Source: Incurvaria masculella (lineage: Eukaryota; Arthropoda; Insecta; Lepidoptera; Incurvariidae). Taken from it: a stretch of DNA of 64,000 nt. The notes under the pieces are model-generated. The model saw only the letters and a list, made by a program, of their open reading frames with translations, was not told where the DNA came from and searched no databases. A program made the translations under genes and the position numbers. Where the stretch lies: positions 15,642,501 to 15,706,500 of the forward strand of contig OX335641.1 in assembly GCA_946894095.1 (NCBI GenBank), read 5' to 3'. Below, piece by piece: positions 1 through 11,559 of the stretch. Positions within the stretch are counted from its first letter, which is position 1; each line of letters begins with the position of its first letter.

Positions 1-262
1 TGGCCAAACTGACCGTCAGATAATAGCCGAACACACCAAATGGGAACTACTTACGTGCCTGGCCAGGATCTTCCCTATATTGCTTGGCTTCATTGAACTG
101 GGTGGAAAAACTGGTCAGTTTTCATTGTCGCTTCGAGCATCGTTCATTCAATGCGATGATACCAACCCGGGCGGGATTAACCCTACCACCTAGTTCAAGA
201 AGGAAACCTACAGTTTGACTTGGAATCCGAACCACGGTCGAACCATCGAAACTGACAATGTC
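1..262 (-). repeat. SINE body, 5S-family (copy 1, truncated by window edge)
   Basis: Reverse-strand copy of the SINE body seen complete at 10378-10757. Shared landmarks are the CCCGGGCGGGATTAACCC block, the ATTCAATGCGATGATACCA block and the AATCCGAACCACGG segment, all in inverted order. Confidence 0.7.
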
Positions 263-524
263 GCCCATGTAAATTTTCTTTATTTATACTGAAGGTCCCC
301 AAAATAATTGCAAATTGCACCCTAAAAAACTGTTGTGGCGATGTCAAATGCCGTTGTGAATGCAACTAATCAAATCAAATCGAATTCCCGTATGCCATGT
401 ATGTACAGGGCAACAATTGAAAAAAAAATTTATCAGAAATAAGATGGCCCGGCCCGGCTTTGCAGGGGCTTTCACCCCTTTCGTTACGTGCGTAACGAAA
501 GGGATTTTCTCGCAAATAAAAAAA

Positions 525-838
525 ACCAGCCAATCGCGAGTCGGACTCGCACAGGAAGGGTTCCGTACAATTGAACAAGATTTTACCCAAAAAATTCACG
601 TTTTTTGTATGGGACCCCCTTTACTTTTAATTTTTTTTTATTTTACCTATTTGTTGTTATAGCGGCAAAATAAATACATTTTCTGTAAAAATTTCAGCTG
701 CCTACCTATTACGGTTCATGAGATACAGCCCTGTGTTACCATCCCATACAAAAAAGGTGTTTTTTTTTTGTCAAGTCTTGTACGATGGTACGGAACCCTT
801 CATGTGCGAGTCCGACTCGCACTTGGCCGGTTTTTTGT
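525..838 (-). repeat. TCCG-family repeat: inverted copy joined to a + strand 3' end
   Basis: 525-741 is a - strand copy from the terminal hairpin through the TTGTTGTTATAGCGGCAAAATAAATAC block to CATGAGATACAGCCCTGTG. 742-838 is a + strand copy of the 3' end, with GGTACGGAACCCTTC and GTGCGAGTCCGACTCGCAC then TTGGCCGG. The two sit back to back. Confidence 0.75.
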
Positions 839-1485
839 TAAAACAGATAAATCTCTATCGTATTCAGAGCAAACTGTCCAAAATTTCGTCTGGGATTATT
901 ACCAGACTAACCACACAAAATGCGACTTTGTACGAACATAATCCGCGTATTAAAGTTAGTCCGCCCACTATTAATACTACTGTAAATTTATTTATTAATA
1001 ACTTTGCAATATTTGCAACCCGCAAAGATATACCTGTCCGGAGCCTCGCAATGGCTAAGGCAACCCCTGTTTGGTCAGCCATCTATGTCCAGTTACATAA
1101 AAAATACATGAAAGTATACGTATAGTCGAACAAAGAGTTTAGGATACACATCCGGTTGAATAAAAAGATGAACAGTCGAAATACTTTGACTTTTGGAAAC
1201 ATTTATAGTGTTGAGTATAGATTCAAACATAGTTGAGGATGTCTACTAGCTACTGAGTAAATAAAACCCTAGGTAACAAAATTGAATCAGAGGTTGCATT
1301 TAAACACCATTCATTTTTACGTTTAACCGGAAGTGTATCCTTTAACCTTTGGTTGACTGTACCTCAGAAAATGTTGCGTTGGGTTATAAATATTTTGAGA
1401 TCCTAAGCTCAACGCTCCACGTTGACTGAACAGTAGCAAGAGCGTTGGTTGAAGATAAATATTCAAATTACGCCCCGCCTGGCAG

Positions 1486-1703
1486 GATTACGGGTCTGGA
1501 CCCCGCCGGCCCCTTGTACAACTTAAACATCCCGTTGAAGCCCTTGACCAAGAGCGACGCGGACTTCGTGGACATTATAGACACGAACATGGGCGGCTAC
1601 GGCGAGGTCTTCTCCGACGGCACCGCGAACTTCTATCCCAACGGTGGCATTGCTCCGCAGCCGGGGTGCCCGGTGTTCGCGCCCATACCTCTTTCGAATG
1701 ACA
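1486..1703 (+). CDS. Lipase exon with catalytic Asp (GLDPAGP)
   Basis: Acceptor ggcag ends at 1485 and donor GTAAGA starts at 1704. The first G completes a split codon, most likely Arg, giving [10 protein letters not shown]. The exon then reads [11 protein letters not shown], the usual strand after the catalytic Asp, and a Gly/Pro-rich loop with QPGCP. The exon is much more GC-rich than its surroundings. The reading frame is open further upstream to about 1445, but that part has no lipase similarity I can see, so the acceptor at 1485 is preferred. Confidence 0.85.
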
Positions 1704-4700
1704 GTAAGATCCATCATTACACCTCTAGGTGGACCTTCCGCCGTTAGATTTTTGACAACAGCATCCGTGATTTACTTTTTGCTATCAGCCGTTTCAAAAT
1801 TATTTTATTTATTCATCGGTTATGGTGGTTGTCTCTACAACAAACACAAAAACCACAATCGTTGTTATTATTATTATGTCTGCCTACAGAACCAATACGG
1901 TATTGGTTCTGTAGGCAGACATAATATTTATTTATAAATCTAATAAAATCACGCATTGTTTGCTTTGTGGACGTGTTGCATCCTCCTTATCGCGAAGACT
2001 GTCTTCTTTACATTATTATTATTATTATATTATTGTTATCTTTACATAATATAAAATTAAGTCGCTTTTTCTGTCTGTTGGCTTAGATATTTTAAACTAC
2101 TTCTTTTATTTTAATTACTACGATTTTAATGCAGTTTTCATCAATAGATAGGGTGAATCAAGAGGAAGGTTTATAGCCTATTTACCATCACGCTACTACC
2201 CTTAGGAGCTGGCCAAAAATAAAATTAACCAAACCGTCATCAGGCCGGCATAATAAAAAGACATTAACCCGAGCGGACCCGGGTACCGCAGCTAAAACAG
2301 AGTCAGTGCCAGAGCGCAACAGAACCATTTTGTGCTGTGTCCGCGAATGAGTTAGTCCCGTCAGGAACTCATTCGCGGGCACGGTACAAAAATCTTCATG
2401 AAACAAGCTAGATCCGATCTTAGATCTTTTTAAGATATTTTTTTTTATTTTTTTGTTGAGTAATCCACCTTCAAAGTTATTACATAAAACGCGCCAAAAA
2501 TTTGAACTTTCGGACCAAACACTGATTTACAATGTCAATGGTCATCAGATATCTAGTTCGATCAAATAAAGCTGTTTTGAGTATAATTTTGGATCTCCGA
2601 CGAGAAATATGCACATGATCTTCTTTCCACGTTTTTATGGGGAGTTGAACGTCTGTCGGGTTCTCAGATCAAAAGGGAAGGAGATGAGCCAACTAGGCAT
2701 CTAGCGCACTTACTATGAGATCTGCTCTCTCCAATTTTATAAAACTACCGACCCAACTTAGTCAAATTAAAGTGAAGCAGTAAGCAAGTAAAGACATATT
2801 GGAGGGTTTGTGCGGGTGGGACTTGGGGAGTTAGATTTCGGAAGCACATTCGCGCGCGTTGCGATGCATGGATGGCTCCGGTAGTCTAAGTTGTCACCTA
2901 AATTGGCGTTACGGCAAACCGATCGACTGGCGTTTTCAAATGTATGGAGAAATTGAAGAGCGCGCGCAGCGGGCGTTAAGCAAACTAACATTTGCGAGTC
3001 CGAGCTTGATTTGACAGCTTACTCAACGTTGCCGTAAATACGTCGACGTTGCCGTTTACGTCCACTCCGCGTTTTCATACAAATCGGAAGTCCGCGTTTG
3101 ACTTTGACAGCTTGAAGAAGTAAAACCACAGAATATCTAGTAAAAACTTGTATGGAGTTTGGAGAAAACGCCAGTCGATCGGTTTGCCGTAAACGCCAAT
3201 TTCTCAGACTGCCCACTCAGAGTGGGCAGTCTGAGCTCTCACCGAAATCGGACTCGCAAATGTTAGTTCGCTTAACGCCCGCTGCGCGCGCTCTTCAATT
3301 TCTCCATACATTTGAAAACGCCAGTCGATCGGTTTGCCGTAACGCCAATTTAGGTGAGAGCTCAGACTGCCCACTCAGCTTCGCATACGATTGATTATAT
3401 GCACACTTTGTTCATATTATGCAGTCGCGATAACAACCACATGCCACTTCTACTTCTTTTCTCTTCTGTCTTGGTGGGGTTAATCTGGTAATTCACACTC
3501 ATTCAGTTCCATAAGGGCGTAAGTAAAACAACATTTAATTTTTTTTTAAAATAACTACAACGAATTTCGATGATGAAAAAAGAACTTTTGTAAATTGATG
3601 GTCTAGCCATAATTTAAAGACAGAACTGTAAGACCCCGTTCTTTGATTTATTAGGATTGATTTAATATGTATAAAAATGCATAAAACGCAATTAGAACAA
3701 AAAAGGGGAGCCTTAGATTTATATATTTATATGTTTCAAATACAGCTAAATAATAAATTCATATTTCATCTGTTTGAAATTTCCAAATCAGCTGTATTTA
3801 TTATTTAAAAAATATATATGTGCTTTCACTTTCGCCTTTATGGAACTGAATGTGATTGGGTGCTAGCACCCCCTTAATTAGGTGTGTGGAAAATCGGACA
3901 AATTCAATTAACTAAAACTAATATGCAATAGCCAATGGCAGAATCCCACAATTTTGAAGCAGTGAACCTGATTGATTAAACATGAAATTTGTTTGTGTTG
4001 CAAAGGCCGCTACAGAAAATTTGGTAAATTATTAATATTATCTAAATGAACAAAAAACATATAACTTTTTCGATATGTTCTCTAAATAAAAAGTTAGACT
4101 TTCCATACAAATTAATTAATTAATGTTCTGTAAAATGATAGTAATGTTTCGTAAGAACGGGGTAACGTCGCATGTACTTGGACATGGATGGCTGTCATGA
4201 TATTAGCCTGACACACTACGTGGGATCTAGGTTCCGTGCCAAAACCTTTCTTATTCACGGTTACAAAGCCGATTCGAGAACGTAAATTTCAAAAATGTAT
4301 ATCTCGGTAACTAGACACTTTAGAGAAAAAAAAATATCTCGAAAAACATGAGGATTACGCACCCGAAATTTCTGTAGTGGCCGTCACAACGAACCCTGTA
4401 TTCGAAGCTAAACCGATTCAACCAAGATATGGACGTACCAGCTCCGGCTGCTTCTTCTTTGATAAAACAATTATTAAAAAAAACTACATACTATTGTACC
4501 CGATATTGTATTCGAGAAATCCATTCTTGTGAGTATTACTTTATTTTACCTACCCAGTTCTTAGGATTAAATTAGCTTAGGACTGCGAATAAACTCAACA
4601 TCCTTGACCAAACATACGATCTTCATGATTGCCCGATATGAATATGTAACTTGCTAATAACCAAAACTTGAAGTAGACTGGTGTGGGTAAGTGACGTGCC

Positions 4701-6121
4701 GTGTGAGTGCGCAGGTCTCTGCAGCCACAGGCGCTCGTGGGCCTACTGGGCGGAGTCCCTGCTGCGGCCAGAGGCGTTCCCCGCCTCGCCCGCCGACTCC
4801 TACCTGCAGTTCCTCGCCAGCACAGCGCCCGAGCAGGGCTTCGTCTACATGGGCTACTACGACACCAGGTAGCGCCGCAGACCTATAGCAGGCCGCAGCT
4901 CCGCGTTTTTTAGGGTTCCGTACCCAAAGGGTGAAAACGGAACTCTATTACTAAGCCTCCGCTGTCCGTCCGTCCGTCCGTCCGTCCGTCCGTCCGTCCG
5001 TCTGTCCGTCTGTCACAGGGCTGTATCTCAGTAACCGTAACAGGTAGACAGTTGAAATTTTCACAGAGTGTGTATTTATTTTGCCGCTATAACAACAAAT
5101 AGGTAAGATTAAAAAATAATTAAAATTAAAGGGGGCTCTCATACAAAAAACGTGATTTTTTTGTTTTTTTTTTTCTACGATGGTACGGAACCCTTCGTGT
5201 GCGAGTCCGACTCGCACTTGGCCGGTTTTTTATCTAACTGGACATGGATGCTAATACCAAACTGAACGCCAGATATTAGCATAACACACCACATGGAAAA
5301 TAGGTGCCATGCATCCGCCGACGGACGGGCGGACTCACGGACAGCGGAGGCTTAGTAATAGGGTTCCGTTTTTACCCTTTGGGTTCATAATAGTGAAATT
5401 TGTTATTTTGTGAAATTTCTGTATTTTTATACATACAAGATATATTCTCTGCTCGACGATACCCAGAATTCCAGGGGCTGCGAAAAACATGCTGGCTGGC
5501 ATATACATACTTCTTCATATTGCATTTGAGTGCCTAGATTGTGCCTTGGGGACAATAGGTGACTTTGTTTTCTAGTAATAGATAAAGGTCATGACCGGTT
5601 GGTTTTCGTAGGAGGCACTTATTCCATTGGTAAGTGTATAGCTCCATGTTTTTTAAAATAATGTAAGCAACGCATTAAAACCGTTTTACGGCATACTAGT
5701 CTACATAATAGTCTAAACTTTGATATTTTTATTTTTATACATGTGTTTATTCTTAACCGACGCTGAGATGAAATAAATGTAACCCCAAAATATTGAAGGT
5801 TAGCGTCATATGGAGCCTTAATCACGCCCTATCGGCTCAACCAATTTTGATAAAATTTGGTAGATACCTACATCGTTCGCGAGCAGCCTCGGAAATAGAG
5901 ACAAGATATACGACTATGATCTTGAGACGCCATTCTTTTATATTGGTAAAGAACTACTACTCTTTCTCTGTCCAGTGTAATGGTGTAAAAGACTGATAAA
6001 TAATGCAACTTCCTCCTTTTCCAGTGCCAGAGGAAAGTACTACTTCCACACCAACGCTGAGTCGCCGTACGGGAAAGGCATTGCCGGGCTGTACTCAAAT
6101 GGGAACAACAGCACGAACTGA
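1486..6121 (+). CDS. Pancreatic-type (neutral) lipase, 3' half of the gene
   Basis: Secreted triacylglycerol/phospholipid lipase of the pancreatic lipase family, which in insects hydrolyses lipid esters in gut or yolk. Three exons join in frame: 1486-1703, 4715-4868 and 6025-6121, ending at TGA 6119-6121. The first visible exon carries GLDPAGP, where family knowledge places the catalytic Asp. The second starts with CSHRRSW, which carries the catalytic His, then AYWAESLL and FPASP. The last encodes [10 protein letters not shown] and SPYGKG, the usual family C-terminus. The exon with the nucleophile Ser (GHSLG motif) and the signal peptide is not in the window and must lie to the left. Introns are GT-AG and codon phases agree at both joins. 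No frameshift or early stop is seen. The exact paralogue is not determined. Confidence 0.88.
1872..1926. repeat. Perfect 55-bp hairpin, 27-bp arms, 1-base loop
   Basis: Left arm 1872-1898 and right arm 1900-1926 are exact reverse complements with G1899 between them. It sits in the lipase intron 169 bases after the donor. Confidence 0.9.
2410..2690 (+). repeat. Dispersed repeat family D, fragment
   Basis: Shares with 9290-9840, 11815-12010, 14833-14945 and 35140-35575 the string of landmarks AATCCACCT, AAAACGCGC, ATGGTCATCAG, ATCTAGTTCGATCAAATAAA and TTTTGGATCTC. Class not determined. Confidence 0.6.
2875..3218. repeat. MITE family M with long terminal inverted repeats
   Basis: Left end GGTAGTCTAAGTTGTCACC followed by AAATTGGCG...GGCAAACCGATCGACTGGCG. 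The right end carries the inverse, CGCCAGTCGATCGGTTTGCC and then CTCAGACTGCCCACTC. It is about 344 bp and non-coding. The same family occurs at 48499-48855 and 59685-60036. Confidence 0.75.
3220..3376. repeat. Short internally deleted MITE of family M
   Basis: Begins GAGTGGGCAGTCTGAGCTCT and ends with its exact inverse. Only about 157 bp remain. It abuts the MITE at 2875-3218 head to head. Confidence 0.75.
4715..4868 (+). CDS. Lipase exon with catalytic His (CSHRRSW)
   Basis: Acceptor gcgcag ends at 4714 and donor GTAGCG starts at 4869. The first two bases complete a Ser codon with the last base of the previous exon. The text then reads [16 protein letters not shown], with the catalytic His and the Cys that normally forms a disulfide. 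It ends MGYYDT plus two bases of a split Ser codon. Confidence 0.88.
4905..5232 (+). repeat. TCCG-family repeat, near-complete copy
   Basis: Runs from TTAGGGTTCCGTACCCAAAG through TTACTAAGCCTCCGCTG, a (TCCG)n tract at 4970-5001, the CACAGGGCTGTATCTC block and the ATAACAACAAATAGG block to the terminal hairpin GTGCGAGTCCGACTCGCAC, TTGGCCGG and T-run. Confidence 0.85.
5318..5385 (-). repeat. TCCG-family repeat, 5' fragment
   Basis: Reverse-strand start of the family only: GGACGGGCGGAC, AGCGGAGGCTTAGTAATAGG and GGTTCCGTTTTTACCCTTTG. Confidence 0.65.
6025..6121 (+). CDS. Lipase terminal exon
   Basis: Acceptor ttttccag ends at 6024 after a good pyrimidine tract. The exon gives [19 protein letters not shown] and then a short Gly/Asn-rich tail before TGA at 6119-6121. 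[13 protein letters not shown] is the usual end of insect lipases of this family. Confidence 0.88.
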
Positions 6122-6499
6122 TAGTAACAAGTTGCCTTCGATATTATGATGGGTCCACACGAAGATTTTCTTGTTCTGTTGTAATGCATCACGATTTATC
6201 TGTGTGTATGAGTTCAAGGTTCAGTGAAACATTGAGCCTTTACTTTTTATACCTATGTATTACCTTTATTTTTTTGTTAAGTTTGATACGAGCGTGAGCC
6301 GCCGGCACTGCCCGCGGCGCGGCAAATTGAGGCCCATTTGACAATGGCACTACATTCGCTCGCACCTAACTTTCGTGTACTTATTGCTTACTTGCTTACT
6401 TAACGCTTAAGAGGATAATGTGGCGATCAAGTTCCATCCAGTAGCTCATGCCTATTTCCTGAGTCAAATTAAATATTTTTTCTGAAATGTTGCGCATTA

Positions 6500-6505
6500 A
6501 ATAAA
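6500..6505 (+). promoter_or_regulatory. Candidate lipase polyadenylation signal AATAAA
   Basis: A canonical AATAAA lies 379 bases after the lipase stop codon, the first one on this strand in the 3' region. It is assigned by position only. Confidence 0.45.
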
Positions 6506-6629
6506 CCATTTAAGAGCTATGTCTATACTTTTGGATTTGTTTTCATTACTTATATCCATGATATACGCCCTTAAACATTTTGGTACAAATCTTTGGAAGC
6601 TTATATAGTGGATGTTATATGGGTTAAGG

Positions 6630-7180
6630 GTTAAGGGGGTTCATTTACCTCCTTAACAGCAAAATTAACGAATTTTCATATAACACTCGAAATCTGTAGA
6701 ACCATTGAACCTAGAAATGTAAAAAATATACAGTGGCAGTATGTTGAGATGAGAAAACTTAACAGGTTAATCGATTGTTTAAGGAGTAAAAGAGATCAAA
6801 ATGAACATATAAAACGTTTTATATTAAACACGAAATCTCCGGAACCGCTGTAACCTAGAAATGTAAAATTTTCATAGCAGTTTTTTTAAGATCGAAATGC
6901 TCGTTAAGAAATATTTTTAAATTCAGCTGTGGGGGGGGGGGGGGGTGAAACGGGCCAAAATAATCAAATTTTCAAATGACAAACGAAATCTCTAGCTAGA
7001 ACCATTGAACCTAGATATATAATATTTTCAGAGTGGCTTTATTTTAAGGTAATACCACTTAATAGGCAAGGATTAATTATAATTGTATTGCTAAGGGAAA
7101 GAAAGAGGTCAAAATTAACGAATTTTCTTAAAACACTGATACATTCAAGTCTCCGGAATCGCTTAAGGCGGCCCAACCCG
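6630..7180 (+). repeat. Diverged tandem units of about 130 bp
   Basis: The phrase TCTGTAGAACCATTGAACCTAG, or close variants with GAAATGTAAAATTTTCAT..CAGT, recurs about four times, each followed by a GGTTAA-type block. A related set occurs at 12880-13370. A poly-G run of about 14 sits near 6931-6945. Confidence 0.55.
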
Positions 7181-8485
7181 GCGGGCCTAACCACAGAACA
7201 AAGAAGGGATAGAAATAGCATAGACGAGGGTTTGTAAGGAAACCGCCGTGACTCTACGCACACGAACATGATTGTCTCCTATTTTCGATCACATTGAAAT
7301 CGTTCCTCTGGTTGGCTACACATCATTGAAGCAAAATAAAGTATTTAATTTTCAAACGCAATCGAAACTAGGCCTTATTTCAAAACAGATTTATTTGTTA
7401 ATTACCGACTTTTAACATGTAGTAATGACGTTCTCTAGTTGATCTACATGGAGCAAATCTTAAACTACAAATAAAATGCAGGAAATGAAAATTAAGTTTA
7501 AGGATAAAGTAACCTTATGTGTATACAGCAAAGTTGCTTACTATTTGCGTTGTTATAGGTGATTTACGTCACACGACAAAACCACGCGCTACTCGAATAT
7601 GTCAAAGCTACTCATTTACAGTGTTGGAGTGTTTTGACGAAGCTAACAAAATATTACCGTATTATTTGGAAAATTATTATAATCTGAGATAAAATGACTA
7701 AAAATATCGTACCACGACAAAGTAAGTCCTAATAAACAAAAAAGCCTCATTGTGATAATCAGTATTTACGGTCCTATTTTCCGAACTGGAAGACTAGGCC
7801 TTAGTATTCATTGTATATCTAAGAAATAACATTCAAATATTGCAAAATGTGATTCTATTTGAAGCGAAGTGACAATTTTCGTATCTTAGGACTGATAATA
7901 ATATATATAAAGGTTTTAATGTCACGGTATTAAATAGTACCGACGGTACATTTATCGCACAAATATGATACAATCCCAGCACTGCATAGTCATGAGAGCT
8001 ACTCAATTAGGGATGTGGCTAAATCGTGACGTCATCCGTCAGAGTATCGATATATTTTGTACTACATTTTATTAAACAATATATCGTAACGTTTTGACCG
8101 AGCGAAGCGCGAAGTTTCTCGTTTCAGCTTGGGCAAAAATGCTTTCGTATATCCGGCGACCGGCTGTCCGCCTATGCGGCTGTTCTCCTCTACAAGTCGC
8201 ATTTCTAAACCGATTCTCGTGAAAGTTTGTGTCCAGGTTCGATCGCCAACCACAAACATTTGCCCCCAACCACTAGATGTCAGTCAATATATTTATTTAC
8301 CATTCAGAATCAGTTAGTTTAATCGAGCCTTTAAACATTAATTAAGAAAGATTCAGTTCATTATTTAATAATTGTTTCCGTTATATTAATATACAAACAG
8401 AAACAGAGAGAGTGCAGATTTCAGATTACATTGTTTTTTTTTTGTAATGTAGGTATAATACATAATTATATGCGAATTACTAACG

Positions 8486-8611
8486 CCCGGTTCCATCACC
8501 TCCAGCTACAAAAATCCCAAAGTTATCTTTCAGTTACATCATACAAATATTGCATGTAGCCGAAAGTTAACTATCGGATTTCAGGTAACTGGAGGTGGTG
8601 AAAACCGGGGT
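8486..8611. repeat. Hairpin MITE, about 126 bp
   Basis: Left arm CCCGGTTCCATCACCTCCAG...AACTTTCAG-type segment pairs with right arm CTGGAGGTGGTGAAAACCGGG. The arms are imperfect and there is no coding sequence. Confidence 0.7.
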
Positions 8612-9289
8612 TAGTGATATACCGGAAACCAGCCTAGGTTGGTACAATAAAATTCAATAAAATACAGCCGGTGCGGTAATGAACCAGTACTCGTTTTCTG
8701 ACTAGTTTAATATAGCCATAGCACTAAAGCTCTCTCGGGAATGCGGTGTAATATCCTAATTTAATAACAATTGTTGTTATATTAATCATCCATGTCCAAT
8801 CATCACTGTAAACATACATAAACATCGATAGCTCAATGTCGATTCGATGTGTCACATCCCTTATTGAGTAGCTGAGGCATCACCTTAGAATATAAAAATA
8901 ATCGTGAATGACAGAAATTTCGAGAACAATGTATGTGATTGATGCAAACCAATCCTTAAAATGTGGGTATTAGAGTAAATGTTTGTTTGACTTTTGAAGT
9001 GTTCGTCAAATTTTGCATACATTTTCGAATTTAAATCGAAATTAAATAAAATAAAACTTATCGATGGTATGATATGCCTCCTTTTGTTAAATTGTGTGTT
9101 CGGCTATCGTTTTTGCACTCCAAAATGGCACAATAGGGCATCGTTCTTGCTTCGCGAGTTTATCGTCCAGTAGTTGCGGTCGACAGCGCCGAAGTAGTGA
9201 CGAATCACGACTGCTGAGCGCGAATCACGAAGTGCGCCGAGCTCCGCGTACTAGTGGCTACGCTGTTTCCGCCTACTTACTCCTTCTAC

Positions 9290-9840
9290 CCGTTCTTTTT
9301 GTTCTGTGGGCCTAACTCATCCGCGGGCACAGTACAAAACCGTGCTGTTGCGCTCTGGGACCTTCTCTGTTTCAAAGAATACGACAGGCTCCGTGATGAG
9401 GAAGATGCAACATGTCCACAAACAAGACAATGTGCATAGTGTATGATTTGGTAAGATTTACGAAAATTTTAATTTAAAAACGACTTATAGCTAAAAGTAA
9501 ACCACGACCGCTGTAGTCAAAAATCTAACAAAAAACAAATAGATCATAAATCTTGATTAAATAAGCTATGTCTGATGACTAATCTTTTTACGATGTTCTT
9601 ACTTTATCATTGCGTAATCCACCTCCAAAGTTATCGTATAAAACGCGCGAAAAATTCGAACTTTCGGACCTTATAACTTAGAAACCAAACACAATTTTAC
9701 AATGCCAATGGTCATCAGACATCTAGTTCGATCAAATAAAGCTATTTTGAGCAAAATTTTGGATCTCTGACAAGAAATATGGGCGTGATCTTCTTTCCCC
9801 TTTTGTATGGGGAGATGAGCGGGTTGGGCCACCTTAAACT
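9290..9840 (+). repeat. Dispersed repeat family D, longest copy
   Basis: Starts around CATCCGCGGGCACAGTACAAAA, continues with TGTTGCGCTCTGGGACC, GCAACATGTCCACAAA and ACTTATAGCTAAAAGTAAA, then the core landmarks AATCCACCTCCAAAG and ATCTAGTTCGATCAAATAAA. The copy at 35140-35575 follows the same order. Confidence 0.6.
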
Positions 9841-10377
9841 AGAAATGTACAAATTTTAACAGTAGCTTTCTTTTAACATCGAAATTTTTTTTTTTTTGCA
9901 ATTCAGCTGTTGAAGAGGTAAAAGAGGAAAACGTCTGTATCGAGAAGAGGTGCCCGGTGACGCCCATGGGCTTTCGACCTTTCACATGGGGCGGAGAAAA
10001 CCATGCGCGGCATATGGCGCACGCCAGGACTTTCGAACTTTCGCGGTGGCTGCGAAAACCATGCCGGCGGGCCAGGTGCTTCTTCACACCATGTTTGAAG
10101 GACCCCGGGTTGTACTTTGGAGGAAATATATCGGTAGAGGGTCGATTCCATGGTTTACCGACCCTATAGATAAAGGATCAACAGGATCGGTTGATTCTTA
10201 TTTTCGGAATGTCGACGTTGAATTCAAATTCCCTGCCTGTTCCGCGTTGAGCGAATGGTAGAAAGGAGACTGAAGGACAGCGTTATGCAGCTCCGACGAG
10301 TAGGTACTCTCTGGCCAACCAGGTGGTTCTTCACACCATGTTTAAAAAATCGAATTACAATGATGCAAATGAAAATG

Positions 10378-10757
10378 TCAGCCTCAGTGGCCCAGTGGTG
10401 CGACACTTCGGCGATCGCTCTCCGAAGTTAAGCAACGCTGGGTCCGGTCTGGTCTTGGATGGATGACCATTCGACCGTTGAGAGAGGCTGGCCGTGGTTC
10501 GGATTCCATGTTAAACTGTAGGTCCCCTTCCTTACTTACTAGGTGGTAGGGTTAATCCCGCCCGGGTTGGTACCATCGCATTGGATGAACGATGGTCGAA
10601 GCGGCAATGAAAATTGTCCGTGTTTTCCATCCAGTTCAATGTAGCCGTGCAATATAAGGAAGGTCCTGGCATGGCACCTAGTTCCCATGTGGCGTGATGG
10701 GCTAATACCATGACAGAAGGTGTGGTATTAGCCATCCATGTCCAGTCACATAAAAAA
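10378..10757 (+). repeat. Full-length SINE with 5S rRNA-derived head
   Basis: The head (about 10400-10470) reads CTCCGAAGTTAAGCAACG and later CTTGGATGGATGACC. These match the internal control region of 5S rRNA (box A and box C), so an internal pol III promoter is expected. The body has CTAGGTGGTAGGGTTAATCC, GGTACCATCGCATTGGATGA and TGTTTTCCATCCAGTTCAA, and ends CATCCATGTCCAGTCACAT plus an A-run. This is the layout of the SINE3 class (5S-derived). Several 5'-truncated copies are in the window. Confidence 0.8.
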
Positions 10758-11074
10758 AAACAAAAATGAAGGGGGTGATGTATCACAATGTGTATGGCAC
10801 TCCCAATATTGATGCTACATAATTGTACCTACGTGGCTCGATTATTTCCCGCAATTTTAGAGCTACTTATCATCACGCTACATTACCAGAGAGGTGAACA
10901 GTAGTATGAAATGCTTAACATTTAAGAACCAATCACCCGATTTAGATGCGGTCTAGCCTTAATCTGCGAATTACTTAATAGGCTACTTAACATAATGCTT
11001 ACTTACCAGAGAGGAGTGACCGAACAAAACAATAAGTGGACTGCTCCAACATGTTGAATAAAAATCGGCGTAGT

Positions 11075-11245
11075 ACATCACTCTAAATTAGGAGAGGGGT
11101 GACCGCATTGCATCTACGTATAGGATCTACGGACGCGGTCGGGTTTTGGATGGGGAACCGTTTTCGATGTTGAGGCTGGCCGAGGTACGGCTTCCACGTA
11201 AAACTGTAGGTTCTATTTCTTACTAACTAGGTGATAGGGTTAATT
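11075..11245 (+). repeat. 5S-derived SINE, partial copy
   Basis: Has the end of the 5S-like head (GGACGCGGTCGGGTTTTGGATGGGG) and the first part of the body to GGTGATAGGGTTAA, then breaks off into a (CATTT)n stretch. Confidence 0.65.
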
Positions 11246-11559
11246 TCATTTCATTTCATTTATTTATTCAACTTCTGGTAGTAAAAATACACTAAGTCAT
11301 GTCACAATTTGATTGATCCGCGGATTCGATCAACCAGTGAAGAAGAACCCGCAAAGAAACTTCACTGGTCTATAAATTATGTTTTCCCGCTAGGGTTAGT
11401 GAAAGGGTCGAAGCAGCAATACAAAATCTCCGTGTTCTTCATCCATGGCAATGAAGTAGTGCCTGTGCAGGATCATCACGGCGGCAAATGCTTTTAAAAA
11501 AACTTGGAAGAAATCGGCCCTTCCACTAAATTTATGAATAATGTTGAATATTTGGATGT

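Larger units (their letters stand above)
1704..4714 (+). other. Lipase intron (3.0 kb)
   Basis: No coding sequence is seen. It holds a perfect 27-bp-arm hairpin (1872-1926), a fragment of repeat family D (2410-2690), two head-to-head MITEs (2875-3376) and a SINE tail fragment on the - strand (about 4178-4242). The rest is AT-rich and unremarkable. Confidence 0.7.
4869..6024 (+). other. Lipase last intron (1.16 kb)
   Basis: Contains a nearly complete (TCCG)n repeat on the + strand (4905-5232). After it come a SINE tail fragment (5232-5312) and an inverted 5' fragment of the same TCCG family (5318-5385). No coding sequence is seen. Confidence 0.7.
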
